DNA of 5,671 bases. It comes from Candidatus Aerophobota bacterium (lineage in GTDB: Bacteria; Aerophobota; Aerophobia; Aerophobales; JAGGXI01). How positions within the stretch are numbered: the first letter of the stretch is position 1; the number at the start of each line of letters is the position of its first letter. The stretch covers positions 1 to 5,671 of the forward strand of contig JAGGXI010000083.1 of assembly GCA_021163155.1 (NCBI GenBank). Reading direction: 5' to 3'. Both the position numbers and the translations under genes were made by a program. The notes beneath the pieces were generated by a model. The model did not search any database and had not been told where the DNA came from. It was given only the letters and a program-made list of their open reading frames with translations. Of this stretch, positions 1 to 5,671 are shown piece by piece.

Positions 1-2283
1 ATTGCCTGGATTCAATGTGTTGGCTCAAGGGACTCTAAAATAGGAAAGGGATATTGCTCTTCTGTTTGTTGTATGTATTCCACCAAGGAAGCTTTAATTA
101 CAAAAGAACATGCCCCAGATACAGAGGCAGCCGTTTTTTATATGGATATGAGAGCTTATGGAAAGGATTTTGATAAATATATAGATAGAGCAGAGTCTGA
201 ATATGGAGTAAGGTATATACGTTCAAGGATTTCGGCAGTAGAAGAAGACCCCGGCACCCATAATTTAATAATAAAGTATGAGGCAGAGGATGGAAAATTT
301 TTAAGTGAAGAGTTTGAGATGGTTGTTTTATCTGTAGGTCTTGAAGCTCCAAATAGTGCAAAGGAAATAGCAGAAAAATTTGGAATAAAGCTAAACAAAT
401 ACAATTTTGCCAGGACAAGTGAATTTGAACCTCTTAAGACTTCTCATCCTGGCATATTTGTTGGTGGTGCATTTTCCGGGCCCAAGGATATTCCAGAGAC
501 TGTAGCTCAAGCAAGTGGTGTTGCTGCAGAAGCATCAAGTATTTTATCTGAGGTGAGAGGCTCTTTGGTAACAGAAAAGGAGTATCCTCCAGAGATAGAT
601 GTAAGTGGACAGCCTCCAAGGATAGGTGTATTTGTTTGCCACTGTGGGATAAATATTGGAGGGGTGGTTGATGTTCCCTCTGTGGTTGAATATGCTAAAA
701 CTTTACCCAATGTAGTTTATGCTGAAGATAATCTTTATACCTGTTCTCAGGATACTCAAGAAAGAATAAAAGAAGCAATAAGTGAACATAAATTAAACAG
801 GGTAGTAGTTGCTTCCTGTACACCAAGAACACATGAGCCTCTTTTCCAGGAAACAATAAGAGAAGCAGGTTTAAATAGATATCTTTTTGAGATGGCTAAT
901 ATTCGCGACCAATGCTCCTGGATTCATATGAGGGAGCCAAAGAAGGCCACAAGAAAGGCAAAAGATTTAGTAAAAATGGCTGTTGCTAAAGCAAGGTTAA
1001 TTGAACCTTTAAAAAGGCTTCCTCTTGATGTAGCTCCTCGGGGTCTTGTTATTGGAGGTGGGATATCGGGGATGATTTCTGCTTTAAGGCTTACTGAGGA
1101 AGGATATGAGGTATATCTGATAGAAAAAGAGAGGGAGCTTGGCGGTCAGGCAAGGGATATTTATTATACTTTAGAAGGTGAAGATGCACAAAAATTTTTA
1201 GGGGAGCTTATAAATAAGGTAAAATCAAATGAAAGAATTCATCTTTTCACCGGGGCTAAAATTGAAAATATCGAAGGGTTTGTAGGCAATTTTAAGACTA
1301 CCATTAAAATAGATTCTTCTTTACAGGAACTTGAGCATGGGATTATCATTGTAGCTACAGGAGCAAAAGAGTATCAGCCTACAGAATATCTTTATGGTAA
1401 AGATAAACGAATTATCACTCAAAGAGAATTAGAAAAGCTAATAGTTAACGGAAAATTTGATATTAATACTAAAAATTCTATTGTGATGATTCAATGTGTT
1501 GGCTCGAGGAATGATAAACATCCTTATTGTAGCCGTATCTGTTGTTCAGAGGCAATAAAGAATGCTCTTAAAATTAAAGAGATGAATAAAAAGGCTAATG
1601 TTTACATTCTTTATAGAGATATAAGAACTTATGGTTTTAAAGAAGATTATTATCAAAAAGCTCGAGAGGAAGGTGTTATCTTTATTAGATATGAAGAAGG
1701 AAAAGAGCCTGAAGTAAAAAAAGGTAAAGAAAAACTCGAGATTCTTATAAAAGAGCTTATCTTAAAAGAGAACTTATTAATTAATGCTGACCTGGTAGTT
1801 TTAAGTACCGGGGTTGTCTTTTCTGAAGACAACGAAGAGCTTGCTCAGATGCTGAAAGTTCCTTTAAATGAAGATGGTTTTTTCCTTGAAGCTCATGTAA
1901 AGCTTCGCCCAGTAGATTTTGCGACAGAAGGCATTTTCCTTTGTGGTCTTGCTCATTCTCCAAAGTTTATAGAAGAAAGTATTTCTCAAGCAAATGCTGC
2001 AGTATCCAGAGCATGCACTATTCTCAGTAAAGAGAAGATTTTAGCTGAAGGGATAGTGGCTAACGTAGATGAAGATATGTGTAGTGGATGCGGAATCTGC
2101 AAAGCAGTCTGTGTTTATAATGCTATAGAGATAGATGAGGAGAAGAGAGTGGCTAAGGTGAATGAAGCCCTTTGTAAAGGTTGTGGTACTTGCACTGGTG
2201 CTTGCCCTTCCGGAGCTATTAACCAAAGAGGATTTAAGAGAGAGCAGATTTTAGCTATGGCTAAAGCCGCATTGGAGGTATAG
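1..2283 (+). CDS. hdrA: HdrA-type FAD/iron-sulfur electron-bifurcating subunit, tandem fused form (5' partial)
   Basis: The frame is open from base 1 (760 codons, then TAG), so the start lies upstream; ATG at 73 falls just after a cluster motif and is internal. Residues count from codon 1. Residues 1-187 are the second half of one HdrA flavoprotein unit: Cys6, Cys19, Cys23 and Cys24 form the CVGSR...YCSxxCC motif, with Lys29 five residues on, and a GIFVGG...GPKDIPETVAQA segment at about 150-170. After a linker (about 188-204) a full second HdrA unit follows. It has the N-terminal cluster domain (Cys213/215, Cys248, Cys273 in SCTPRTHEPLF, Cys305 in CSWIH), a GGGISG dinucleotide-binding loop at 352-357, a second CVGSR motif (Cys499, 510, 514, 515; Lys520), and two C-terminal CX2CX2CX3C ferredoxin motifs (Cys694-704 and 725-735). 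In the family, HdrA carries the bifurcating FAD and feeds ferredoxin and HdrBC. No membrane segment is visible, so it is probably cytoplasmic. It is first in view of a tightly packed operon. Family assignment is firm; the electron acceptors are inferred. Confidence 0.93.
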   Translation: MAWIQCVGSRDSKIGKGYCSSVCCMYSTKEALITKEHAPDTEAAVFYMDMRAYGKDFDKYIDRAESEYGVRYIRSRISAVEEDPGTHNLIIKYEAEDGKFLSEEFEMVVLSVGLEAPNSAKEIAEKFGIKLNKYNFARTSEFEPLKTSHPGIFVGGAFSGPKDIPETVAQASGVAAEASSILSEVRGSLVTEKEYPPEIDVSGQPPRIGVFVCHCGINIGGVVDVPSVVEYAKTLPNVVYAEDNLYTCSQDTQERIKEAISEHKLNRVVVASCTPRTHEPLFQETIREAGLNRYLFEMANIRDQCSWIHMREPKKATRKAKDLVKMAVAKARLIEPLKRLPLDVAPRGLVIGGGISGMISALRLTEEGYEVYLIEKERELGGQARDIYYTLEGEDAQKFLGELINKVKSNERIHLFTGAKIENIEGFVGNFKTTIKIDSSLQELEHGIIIVATGAKEYQPTEYLYGKDKRIITQRELEKLIVNGKFDINTKNSIVMIQCVGSRNDKHPYCSRICCSEAIKNALKIKEMNKKANVYILYRDIRTYGFKEDYYQKAREEGVIFIRYEEGKEPEVKKGKEKLEILIKELILKENLLINADLVVLSTGVVFSEDNEELAQMLKVPLNEDGFFLEAHVKLRPVDFATEGIFLCGLAHSPKFIEESISQANAAVSRACTILSKEKILAEGIVANVDEDMCSGCGICKAVCVYNAIEIDEEKRVAKVNEALCKGCGTCTGACPSGAINQRGFKREQILAMAKAALEV
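9..1505 (+). repeat. 18-nt direct repeat (9-26 and 1488-1505) marking the two HdrA units
   Basis: The same 18 bases occur at 9-26 and at 1488-1505, both in the hdrA frame. Both encode IQCVGS at the start of the cysteine motif of each flavoprotein unit. The flanking bases diverge while the protein similarity continues, so this is the best-conserved patch of an old intragenic duplication rather than a mobile-element repeat. The two units differ in spacing: 12 residues between the first two motif cysteines in unit 1, 10 in unit 2. Confidence 0.6.
2274..2279 (+). promoter_or_regulatory. Shine-Dalgarno sequence for mvhD
   Basis: GGAGGT lies within the last codons of hdrA, 4 nt before the ATG at 2284. 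It supports independent initiation of mvhD directly after the hdrA TAG stop and makes 2284 the likely start. Confidence 0.75.
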
Positions 2284-2703
2284 ATGAAAGAATTTGAACC
2301 CAAAATTATCGGATTTTGTTGCAACTGGTGCACTTATGCAGGTGCAGATTTAGCAGGAGTAAGTAGACTTCAGATGCCTCCTGATTTCAGGATGATTAGA
2401 GTGATGTGTTCGGGAAGAGTTGACCCTTTGTTTGTAGTGGAGGCGTTTCAAAAAGGGGCGGATGGAGTATTTATTGGAGGTTGTCATATCGGAGATTGTC
2501 ACTATCAATCAGGCAACCATCGAACCAAAAAGAGGGTAGCCATTCTTAAAAAGATATTGAGTTATTTGGGGATAGACCCTCAAAGAGTAAGATTAGAGTG
2601 GGTTTCTGCTGCAGAGGGTCCCAAATTTGCTCAAGTAGTTACCGATTTTATTGCTGAGATTAAGAGATTAGGGCCAAATCCATTAAGGAGGCTTGATGTA
2701 TGA
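2284..2703 (+). CDS. mvhD: MvhD/FlpD-family [2Fe-2S] electron-transfer subunit
   Basis: This 139-residue protein has the usual length and form of MvhD (methyl-viologen-reducing hydrogenase delta subunit family). Family members carry a [2Fe-2S] cluster and pass electrons from a hydrogenase or formate dehydrogenase to the FAD of HdrA. Visible signatures are the N-terminal GFCCNWCTYAGADLAG (Cys12, 13, 16), MCSGRVDP (Cys42) and GGCHIGDCHY (Cys67, 72), followed by a helical stretch with RVRLEWVSAAEGPKFAQVV that is typical of the family. It starts at the base after the hdrA stop with GGAGGT upstream, and its TGA overlaps the next ATG (ATGA), indicating translational coupling. Here it should link the formate dehydrogenase module to HdrA. 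It is a stand-alone gene; in some relatives (for example HdrA2 of Methanosarcina and QmoB) MvhD is fused to the C-terminus of an HdrA protein. Confidence 0.95.
   Translation: MKEFEPKIIGFCCNWCTYAGADLAGVSRLQMPPDFRMIRVMCSGRVDPLFVVEAFQKGADGVFIGGCHIGDCHYQSGNHRTKKRVAILKKILSYLGIDPQRVRLEWVSAAEGPKFAQVVTDFIAEIKRLGPNPLRRLDV
2685..2691 (+). promoter_or_regulatory. Shine-Dalgarno sequence for the FdhB-like gene
   Basis: AAGGAGG inside the end of mvhD lies 8 nt before ATG 2700. It fixes that start, which overlaps the mvhD stop as ATGA. A nearer ATG at 2696 is in another frame. Confidence 0.75.
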
Positions 2704-3530
2704 TAGAGAAAGTGCGAAACTTAGCTAAAGAGTGGCTTACAAGTGGAAAAGTTGAGGTAATATTTGGACTTAAAAAAAAGGATGGTTATGTAGCTCCTCA
2801 TATTTTTACAAAGGTAGAAGAATTGGATAGTCTGGAGATTTCTTCTAAATATCCACTTTTCTATACCTGTAGACCAACCAAGAAAAATGTCCTTCGTTTA
2901 ATACAGGAGAAGTATCCAGATATGAAAGTCGGGATTGTGGCTAAAGGGTGTGATGAGAGAGCTTTGATTGAACTTGCCAAAAGGGACCAGGTAGATATGA
3001 AAAATATTGAGGTTTTAGGTATTGCCTGCACCAAAGAGGAAGCAGTAGAGTGCAGGTGTCCAAAACCTTATCCTCATAATCTTCTTATAGGAGACAAAGT
3101 TGAAGGAGTTTCCGAAGATAAAGATGTTAAAAATCTTTTAAAGAAAAGCTTATCAGAACGGTTAGCATTTTGGAAATATCAGTTAAGTAAGTGTATAAAG
3201 TGTTATGGATGTAGAAATGCTTGCCCGTTATGTTTTTGTAAAGATTGCGCTATGGAACAAGAGCTATGGTCAAAGATAGGAGATATTCCTCCTGATGTCC
3301 CTATGTTCCATTTTATAAGATTTTATCATCTTGCTGATAGATGCATTGAATGCGGTGAATGCGAAGAGGCCTGCCCTATGGATATCCCTTTGTTAACTAT
3401 TTTTAAACAGGTAAGAGGAGATGTTAAAGAGTTATTTGATTATGAAGCTGGTCTAAATGTAGAGCAGGAGTCACCGCTGTTAACTACATTGGATGAGATA
3501 CCAATGAAGGAGGTCACCAATGGAATATAA
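2700..3530 (+). CDS. FdhB/FrhB-family formate dehydrogenase beta-like subunit with C-terminal 2[4Fe-4S] module
   Basis: This 276-residue protein probably carries electrons between FdhA and MvhD-HdrA. Its N-terminal half resembles the FrhB/FdhB family (coenzyme F420 hydrogenase/dehydrogenase beta subunit): VAKGCDERALIELAKR around Cys84, then VLGIACTKEEAVECRCPKP with Cys110, 118 and 120; Cys57 (YTCRP) is a further candidate ligand. The C-terminal half holds two ferredoxin-like motifs. The first is Cys165, 168, 171 and 175, immediately followed by extra cysteines 178, 180 and 183; the second is Cys215, 218, 221 and 225 (CIECGECEEACPMDIP). As I recall them, methanogen FdhB proteins are longer, near 400 residues, and carry an early CGG motif that is absent here. 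There is no signal peptide or membrane segment. It overlaps mvhD by 4 nt and fdhA by 11 nt, so the three are likely co-translated. Whether it binds FAD, F420 or NAD cannot be read from the sequence. A plain iron-sulfur protein is the alternative. Confidence 0.82.
   Translation: MIEKVRNLAKEWLTSGKVEVIFGLKKKDGYVAPHIFTKVEELDSLEISSKYPLFYTCRPTKKNVLRLIQEKYPDMKVGIVAKGCDERALIELAKRDQVDMKNIEVLGIACTKEEAVECRCPKPYPHNLLIGDKVEGVSEDKDVKNLLKKSLSERLAFWKYQLSKCIKCYGCRNACPLCFCKDCAMEQELWSKIGDIPPDVPMFHFIRFYHLADRCIECGECEEACPMDIPLLTIFKQVRGDVKELFDYEAGLNVEQESPLLTTLDEIPMKEVTNGI
3507..3514 (+). promoter_or_regulatory. Strong Shine-Dalgarno sequence for fdhA
   Basis: AAGGAGGT, an excellent match to the 16S rRNA anti-Shine-Dalgarno, sits inside the end of the upstream gene, 5 nt before ATG 3520. 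It fixes the fdhA start despite the 11-nt overlap. Confidence 0.8.
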
Positions 3531-5553
3531 AAATGTGCTTACGGTATGTCCGTATTGTGGTTGTGGATGTAATTTCTATCTTCAGGTTCTTGATGGAGAA
3601 TTGGTGGGCGTCCTTCCCTGCAAATCGCATGTAGTTAGTCAGGGAAAGCTTTGTATTAAAGGATGGAATGCGAGCGACTTTGTAGTCAGTAAGGAACGAC
3701 TGACCAAACCGCTAATGAAAAAAAATGGAAAATTTATTGAAATATCGTGGGATGAGGCTTTGGATGTAGTTGCAAAGAAGCTCAAGCAGTATAGTCCCGA
3801 TTTCGTTGCTACCCTTTCATCAGCGAAATGCACAAATGAAGAGAACTATTTAATGATGAAGTTTGCTCGAGCGGTACTTAAAACAAATAGTGTTGACCAC
3901 TGTGCCCGATTATGTCATGCATCTACTGTTGTTGGTTTAGTGAAAACCTTTGGCAGCGGAGCAATGACAAACTCTATAGGAGAGCTTGAAGATGCTAATT
4001 GTATTTTTGTTATTGGTTCAAACACGACAGAACAACATCCACTTATAGCAAGATATATAATGAGAGCAAAAGAGAAAGGCGCAAAACTCATCGTTGCCGA
4101 CCCCAGACTCATTCCTTTAACTCAGTTTGCTAATTATCATCTTAGACATAGACCGGGAACGGATGTTGCTTTAATCAATGGACTTATGAATATAATCTTA
4201 AGCGAAGGATTGGAAGATAAAGAATTTATTAAAGGACGCACTGAGGGGTTTGGGGAACTTAAAAAAGTAGTTGAGAAGTATACCCCAGAATATGTGGAAA
4301 AGATAACCAGTGTACCTAAGGAGCTTCTTATTAAAGCAGCGAGAATGTATGCAGAAGCTAAATCTTCCTCTGTTGTCTATTCAATGGGTATAACGCAGCA
4401 CACAACAGGGGTAGATAATGTCGTCTCCTGTGCAAATCTTGCCATGTTAACAGGTAATGTTGGTAAACCAAGCACAGGTGTTAACCCTTTAAGAGGACAG
4501 GTAAATGTTCAGGGAGCATGCGATTTGGGAGCCTTACCTAATGTTTATTCTGGATACCAAAGTGTAGCTGATGAAAATATTCGTGCGAAGTTTGAGAAAG
4601 CATGGAAGACAAAACTCCCCCAAAATTTAGGACTAACTGTTGTTGAAATGATAAATGAGGCAGCAAAAGGTAATCTTAAAGCAATGTATATTATGGGTGA
4701 GAATCCTATGCTCTCAGATCCAGATATTAATCATGTTAAAAAGGGATTAAAGAATCTTGGATTTCTTGTTGTCCAGGATATATTCCTTACAGAAACGGCT
4801 CAATTGGCTGATGTTGTGCTTCCAGGGGCTTCCTACGCAGAAAAGGATGGCACGTTTACAGCTACAGACCGTAGAGTCCAAAAAATAAGAAAAGCAATTG
4901 ACCCTGTTGGTGAAAGTAAGCCCGATTGGCAGATAATATGCGAGTTAGCACAAAAGATGGGTTCTCATGGATTTGAGTATTCTTCACCTGCTGAAATTAT
5001 GGAGGAGATAGCTTCAGTAACTCCTATTTATGGAGGTATGGTATATGAGCGACTTGAAGATATTGGATTGCAGTGGCCATGCCCATCTAAAGAACATCCG
5101 GGAACACCTTATCTGCATAAGGGAAAGTTTAGCCGTGGTAAGGGAAAATTTTTCGGAATAGAATTTAAAGAGGCGGCAGAGCTTCCTGATGATGAGTATC
5201 CATTTATATTAACAACAGGAAGAACTATCTTTCATTTCCATACAGGAACAATGACGAGGAAATCAGAAGCTTTAAATAGAGAAGTTCCTACAGGATATGT
5301 TGAAATTAATTTTAAAGATGCAAAAGAATTGGATATTATTGATGGAGAAATGATTTCTGTGCAAAGTCGTAGAGGTAAGATCGAAATTAAGGCACGGATA
5401 ACAGAGAGAGTTCCTCAAAAGGTGATTTTTATCCCCTTCCATTTTGCAGAGAATGCTGCCAATGTGTTAACAAATCCAGCTCTTGACCCTGTTGCAAAGA
5501 TTCCAGAGTACAAAGTATGCGCTGCAAAGGTAGAAAAAATAGAAAAAGTATAA
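3520..5553 (+). CDS. fdhA: Formate dehydrogenase catalytic (alpha) subunit, Mo/W-bisPGD, Cys-type
   Basis: This 677-residue protein interconverts formate and CO2 at a Mo- or W-bis-pyranopterin site. The N-terminal [4Fe-4S] domain has Cys10, 13, 17 and 45, with Lys47 in the conserved CxKG context. The active-site motif NSVDHCARLCHASTVVGL gives Cys132 (codon TGT) where E. coli FdhH has Sec140. His133, Arg325 and Gln327 match E. coli His141, Arg333 and Gln335 at a constant offset of 8. Pterin-binding segments include NPLRGQVNVQGACDLG (322-337), GENPMLSDPD (393-402) and VVLPGASYAEKDGTFTATDRR (432-452). The C-terminal molydopterin-dinucleotide domain begins near 560 (ILTTGRTIFHFHTGTMTRKS) and ends with the family-typical NVLTNPALDPVAKIPEYK. 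There is no twin-arginine leader, so it is cytoplasmic, and the length fits compact cytosolic FdhA. It is the last gene before an intergenic region and ends in TAATAA. Its neighbours point to coupling with HdrA bifurcation. Mo versus W and the physiological direction are unknown. Confidence 0.96.
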   Translation: MEYKNVLTVCPYCGCGCNFYLQVLDGELVGVLPCKSHVVSQGKLCIKGWNASDFVVSKERLTKPLMKKNGKFIEISWDEALDVVAKKLKQYSPDFVATLSSAKCTNEENYLMMKFARAVLKTNSVDHCARLCHASTVVGLVKTFGSGAMTNSIGELEDANCIFVIGSNTTEQHPLIARYIMRAKEKGAKLIVADPRLIPLTQFANYHLRHRPGTDVALINGLMNIILSEGLEDKEFIKGRTEGFGELKKVVEKYTPEYVEKITSVPKELLIKAARMYAEAKSSSVVYSMGITQHTTGVDNVVSCANLAMLTGNVGKPSTGVNPLRGQVNVQGACDLGALPNVYSGYQSVADENIRAKFEKAWKTKLPQNLGLTVVEMINEAAKGNLKAMYIMGENPMLSDPDINHVKKGLKNLGFLVVQDIFLTETAQLADVVLPGASYAEKDGTFTATDRRVQKIRKAIDPVGESKPDWQIICELAQKMGSHGFEYSSPAEIMEEIASVTPIYGGMVYERLEDIGLQWPCPSKEHPGTPYLHKGKFSRGKGKFFGIEFKEAAELPDDEYPFILTTGRTIFHFHTGTMTRKSEALNREVPTGYVEINFKDAKELDIIDGEMISVQSRRGKIEIKARITERVPQKVIFIPFHFAENAANVLTNPALDPVAKIPEYKVCAAKVEKIEKV

Positions 5554-5592
5554 TAAAACTTTATCATAACTATTGGCAAATATAACCATTTA

Positions 5593-5611
5593 TAGCCTAC
5601 CGTGTAGGCTA
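5593..5611 (+). terminator. Perfect 8-bp hairpin, possible weak terminator or processing site
   Basis: TAGCCTAC (5593-5600) and GTAGGCTA (5604-5611) form a perfect 8-bp stem with a 3-nt loop, 39 nt after the fdhA stop. It is followed by ATTTAAG rather than a run of T, so it is not a canonical intrinsic terminator. It could stabilise the mRNA end, act as an attenuator element, or be a palindromic protein-binding site. Confidence 0.4.
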
Positions 5612-5626
5612 ATTTAAGCCCTACAC
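5602..5626 (+). promoter_or_regulatory. Alternative hairpin competing with the 5593-5611 stem
   Basis: GTGTAGG (5602-5608) pairs perfectly with CCTACAC (5620-5626). Skipping C5619, CT (5609-5610) also pairs with AG (5617-5618), leaving a 6-nt loop. The left arm reuses the right arm of the upstream hairpin, so only one of the two can form at a time. This is the geometry of an attenuator or switch, but no ligand or trigger is recognisable. Confidence 0.35.
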
Positions 5627-5642
5627 CTCAAAATATTGAGGT
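5625..5642 (+). promoter_or_regulatory. Third hairpin upstream of the terminal Shine-Dalgarno sequence
   Basis: ACCTCAA (5625-5631) and TTGAGGT (5636-5642) form a 7-bp stem with a 4-nt loop (AATA). No T-run follows. Its left arm overlaps the right arm of the preceding hairpin by 2 nt, and its ACCTC could instead pair with GAGGT of the Shine-Dalgarno at 5661-5665. Confidence 0.35.
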
Positions 5643-5658
5643 TGAATCGTGTAAACTC

Positions 5659-5665
5659 AGGAGGT
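5659..5665 (+). promoter_or_regulatory. Shine-Dalgarno sequence of a downstream gene starting at or beyond the window edge
   Basis: AGGAGGT lies 6 nt from the right end of the window. TTG at 5668-5670 is a possible but close start; an ATG just outside the window would have better spacing. This implies another plus-strand gene follows fdhA after about 115 nt, perhaps in the same transcript. Confidence 0.6.
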
Positions 5666-5671
5666 TATTGG

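Larger units (their letters stand above)
5554..5671 (+). other. Non-coding region downstream of fdhA with clustered inverted repeats
   Basis: These 118 bases hold no convincing gene. They contain three overlapping or adjacent hairpins (5593-5611, 5602-5626, 5625-5642) and end with a Shine-Dalgarno sequence. No good sigma-70-like promoter pair is evident: TTGGCA at 5573-5578 lacks a properly spaced -10, and TATAAC at 5581-5586 lacks a clear -35. It could be the 3' end of the operon, or an intercistronic leader that controls the next gene. Confidence 0.6.

Noticed and set aside
73-75. ATG at 73 as the start of hdrA
   Set aside because: The frame is open to base 1, and the 24 codons before it encode the conserved CVGSR...YCSSVCC motif. 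The true start is upstream of the window.
98-710. Minus-strand open frames opposite the first part of hdrA
   Set aside because: They lie opposite a strongly conserved coding frame, have no recognisable motifs, and are low-complexity Leu/Ser-rich translations.
1781-2333. Minus-strand open frames opposite the 3' end of hdrA and start of mvhD
   Set aside because: They overlap each other and the ferredoxin-coding region, with no family resemblance or ribosome site. They are shadows of the real genes.
3639-4112. Minus-strand open frames inside fdhA
   Set aside because: They sit opposite the catalytic motif region of fdhA and show no independent signs of coding.
5573-5596. Promoter with TTGGCA as -35 and TATAGC as -10
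   Set aside because: The spacing between TTGGCA (5573-5578) and TATAGC (5591-5596) is only 12 nt. No better pairing is present.
5593-5615. Canonical rho-independent terminator after fdhA
   Set aside because: The stem is perfect but only 8 bp and half AT. It is followed by ATTTAAG instead of a T-tract, so it is listed only as a possible weak terminator.
5554-5671. Molybdenum/tungsten cofactor riboswitch after fdhA
   Set aside because: Tempting because of the neighbouring Mo/W enzyme, but the region is short and I do not see the conserved core of that class. Only simple hairpins are supported.

Overview
The window carries one compact, plus-strand operon from a strictly anaerobic lifestyle. 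It encodes a cytoplasmic, formate-linked, flavin-based electron-bifurcating complex. The DNA is AT-rich. All four stops fit the standard code (TAG, TGA, TAA and, for the last gene, TAATAA), and each complete gene has a strong purine-rich Shine-Dalgarno sequence. HdrA, MvhD and cytosolic Fdh proteins are typical of methanogenic archaea, acetogens, sulfate reducers and many uncultivated anaerobic bacteria. The protein style suggests an anaerobic bacterium, but taxonomy cannot be fixed from this window.

Layout: (1) 1-2283 is the 3' part of a large hdrA gene that enters from the left. The reading frame is open from base 1, so the Met codon at 73 is not the start. The protein is a tandem fusion: the C-terminal half of one HdrA-type flavoprotein unit, then a complete second HdrA unit ending in two [4Fe-4S] ferredoxin motifs. 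(2) 2284-2703 is mvhD, the [2Fe-2S] adaptor. It begins directly after the hdrA stop codon and in the same frame. (3) 2700-3530 is an FdhB/FrhB-family subunit with a C-terminal dicluster ferredoxin module, overlapping mvhD by 4 nt. (4) 3520-5553 is fdhA, the molybdopterin/tungstopterin formate dehydrogenase catalytic subunit. It has Cys, not selenocysteine, as metal ligand and overlaps the previous gene by 11 nt. (5) 5554-5671 is non-coding. It holds a run of inverted repeats, two of them mutually exclusive, and ends with a strong Shine-Dalgarno sequence for a gene that starts at or just beyond the right edge.

Proposed function (inference from families): FdhA oxidises formate or reduces CO2. 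Electrons pass through its [4Fe-4S] cluster to the FdhB-like subunit, then through MvhD to the FAD of HdrA. There they would be bifurcated between a low-potential ferredoxin and a higher-potential acceptor. The usual high-potential partner, HdrBC, is not in the window and may lie upstream, elsewhere, or be replaced. The most notable points are the HdrA tandem fusion, the in-frame TAG/ATG junction between hdrA and mvhD, the hybrid form of the FdhB-like subunit, and the alternative hairpins in the trailing intergenic region.
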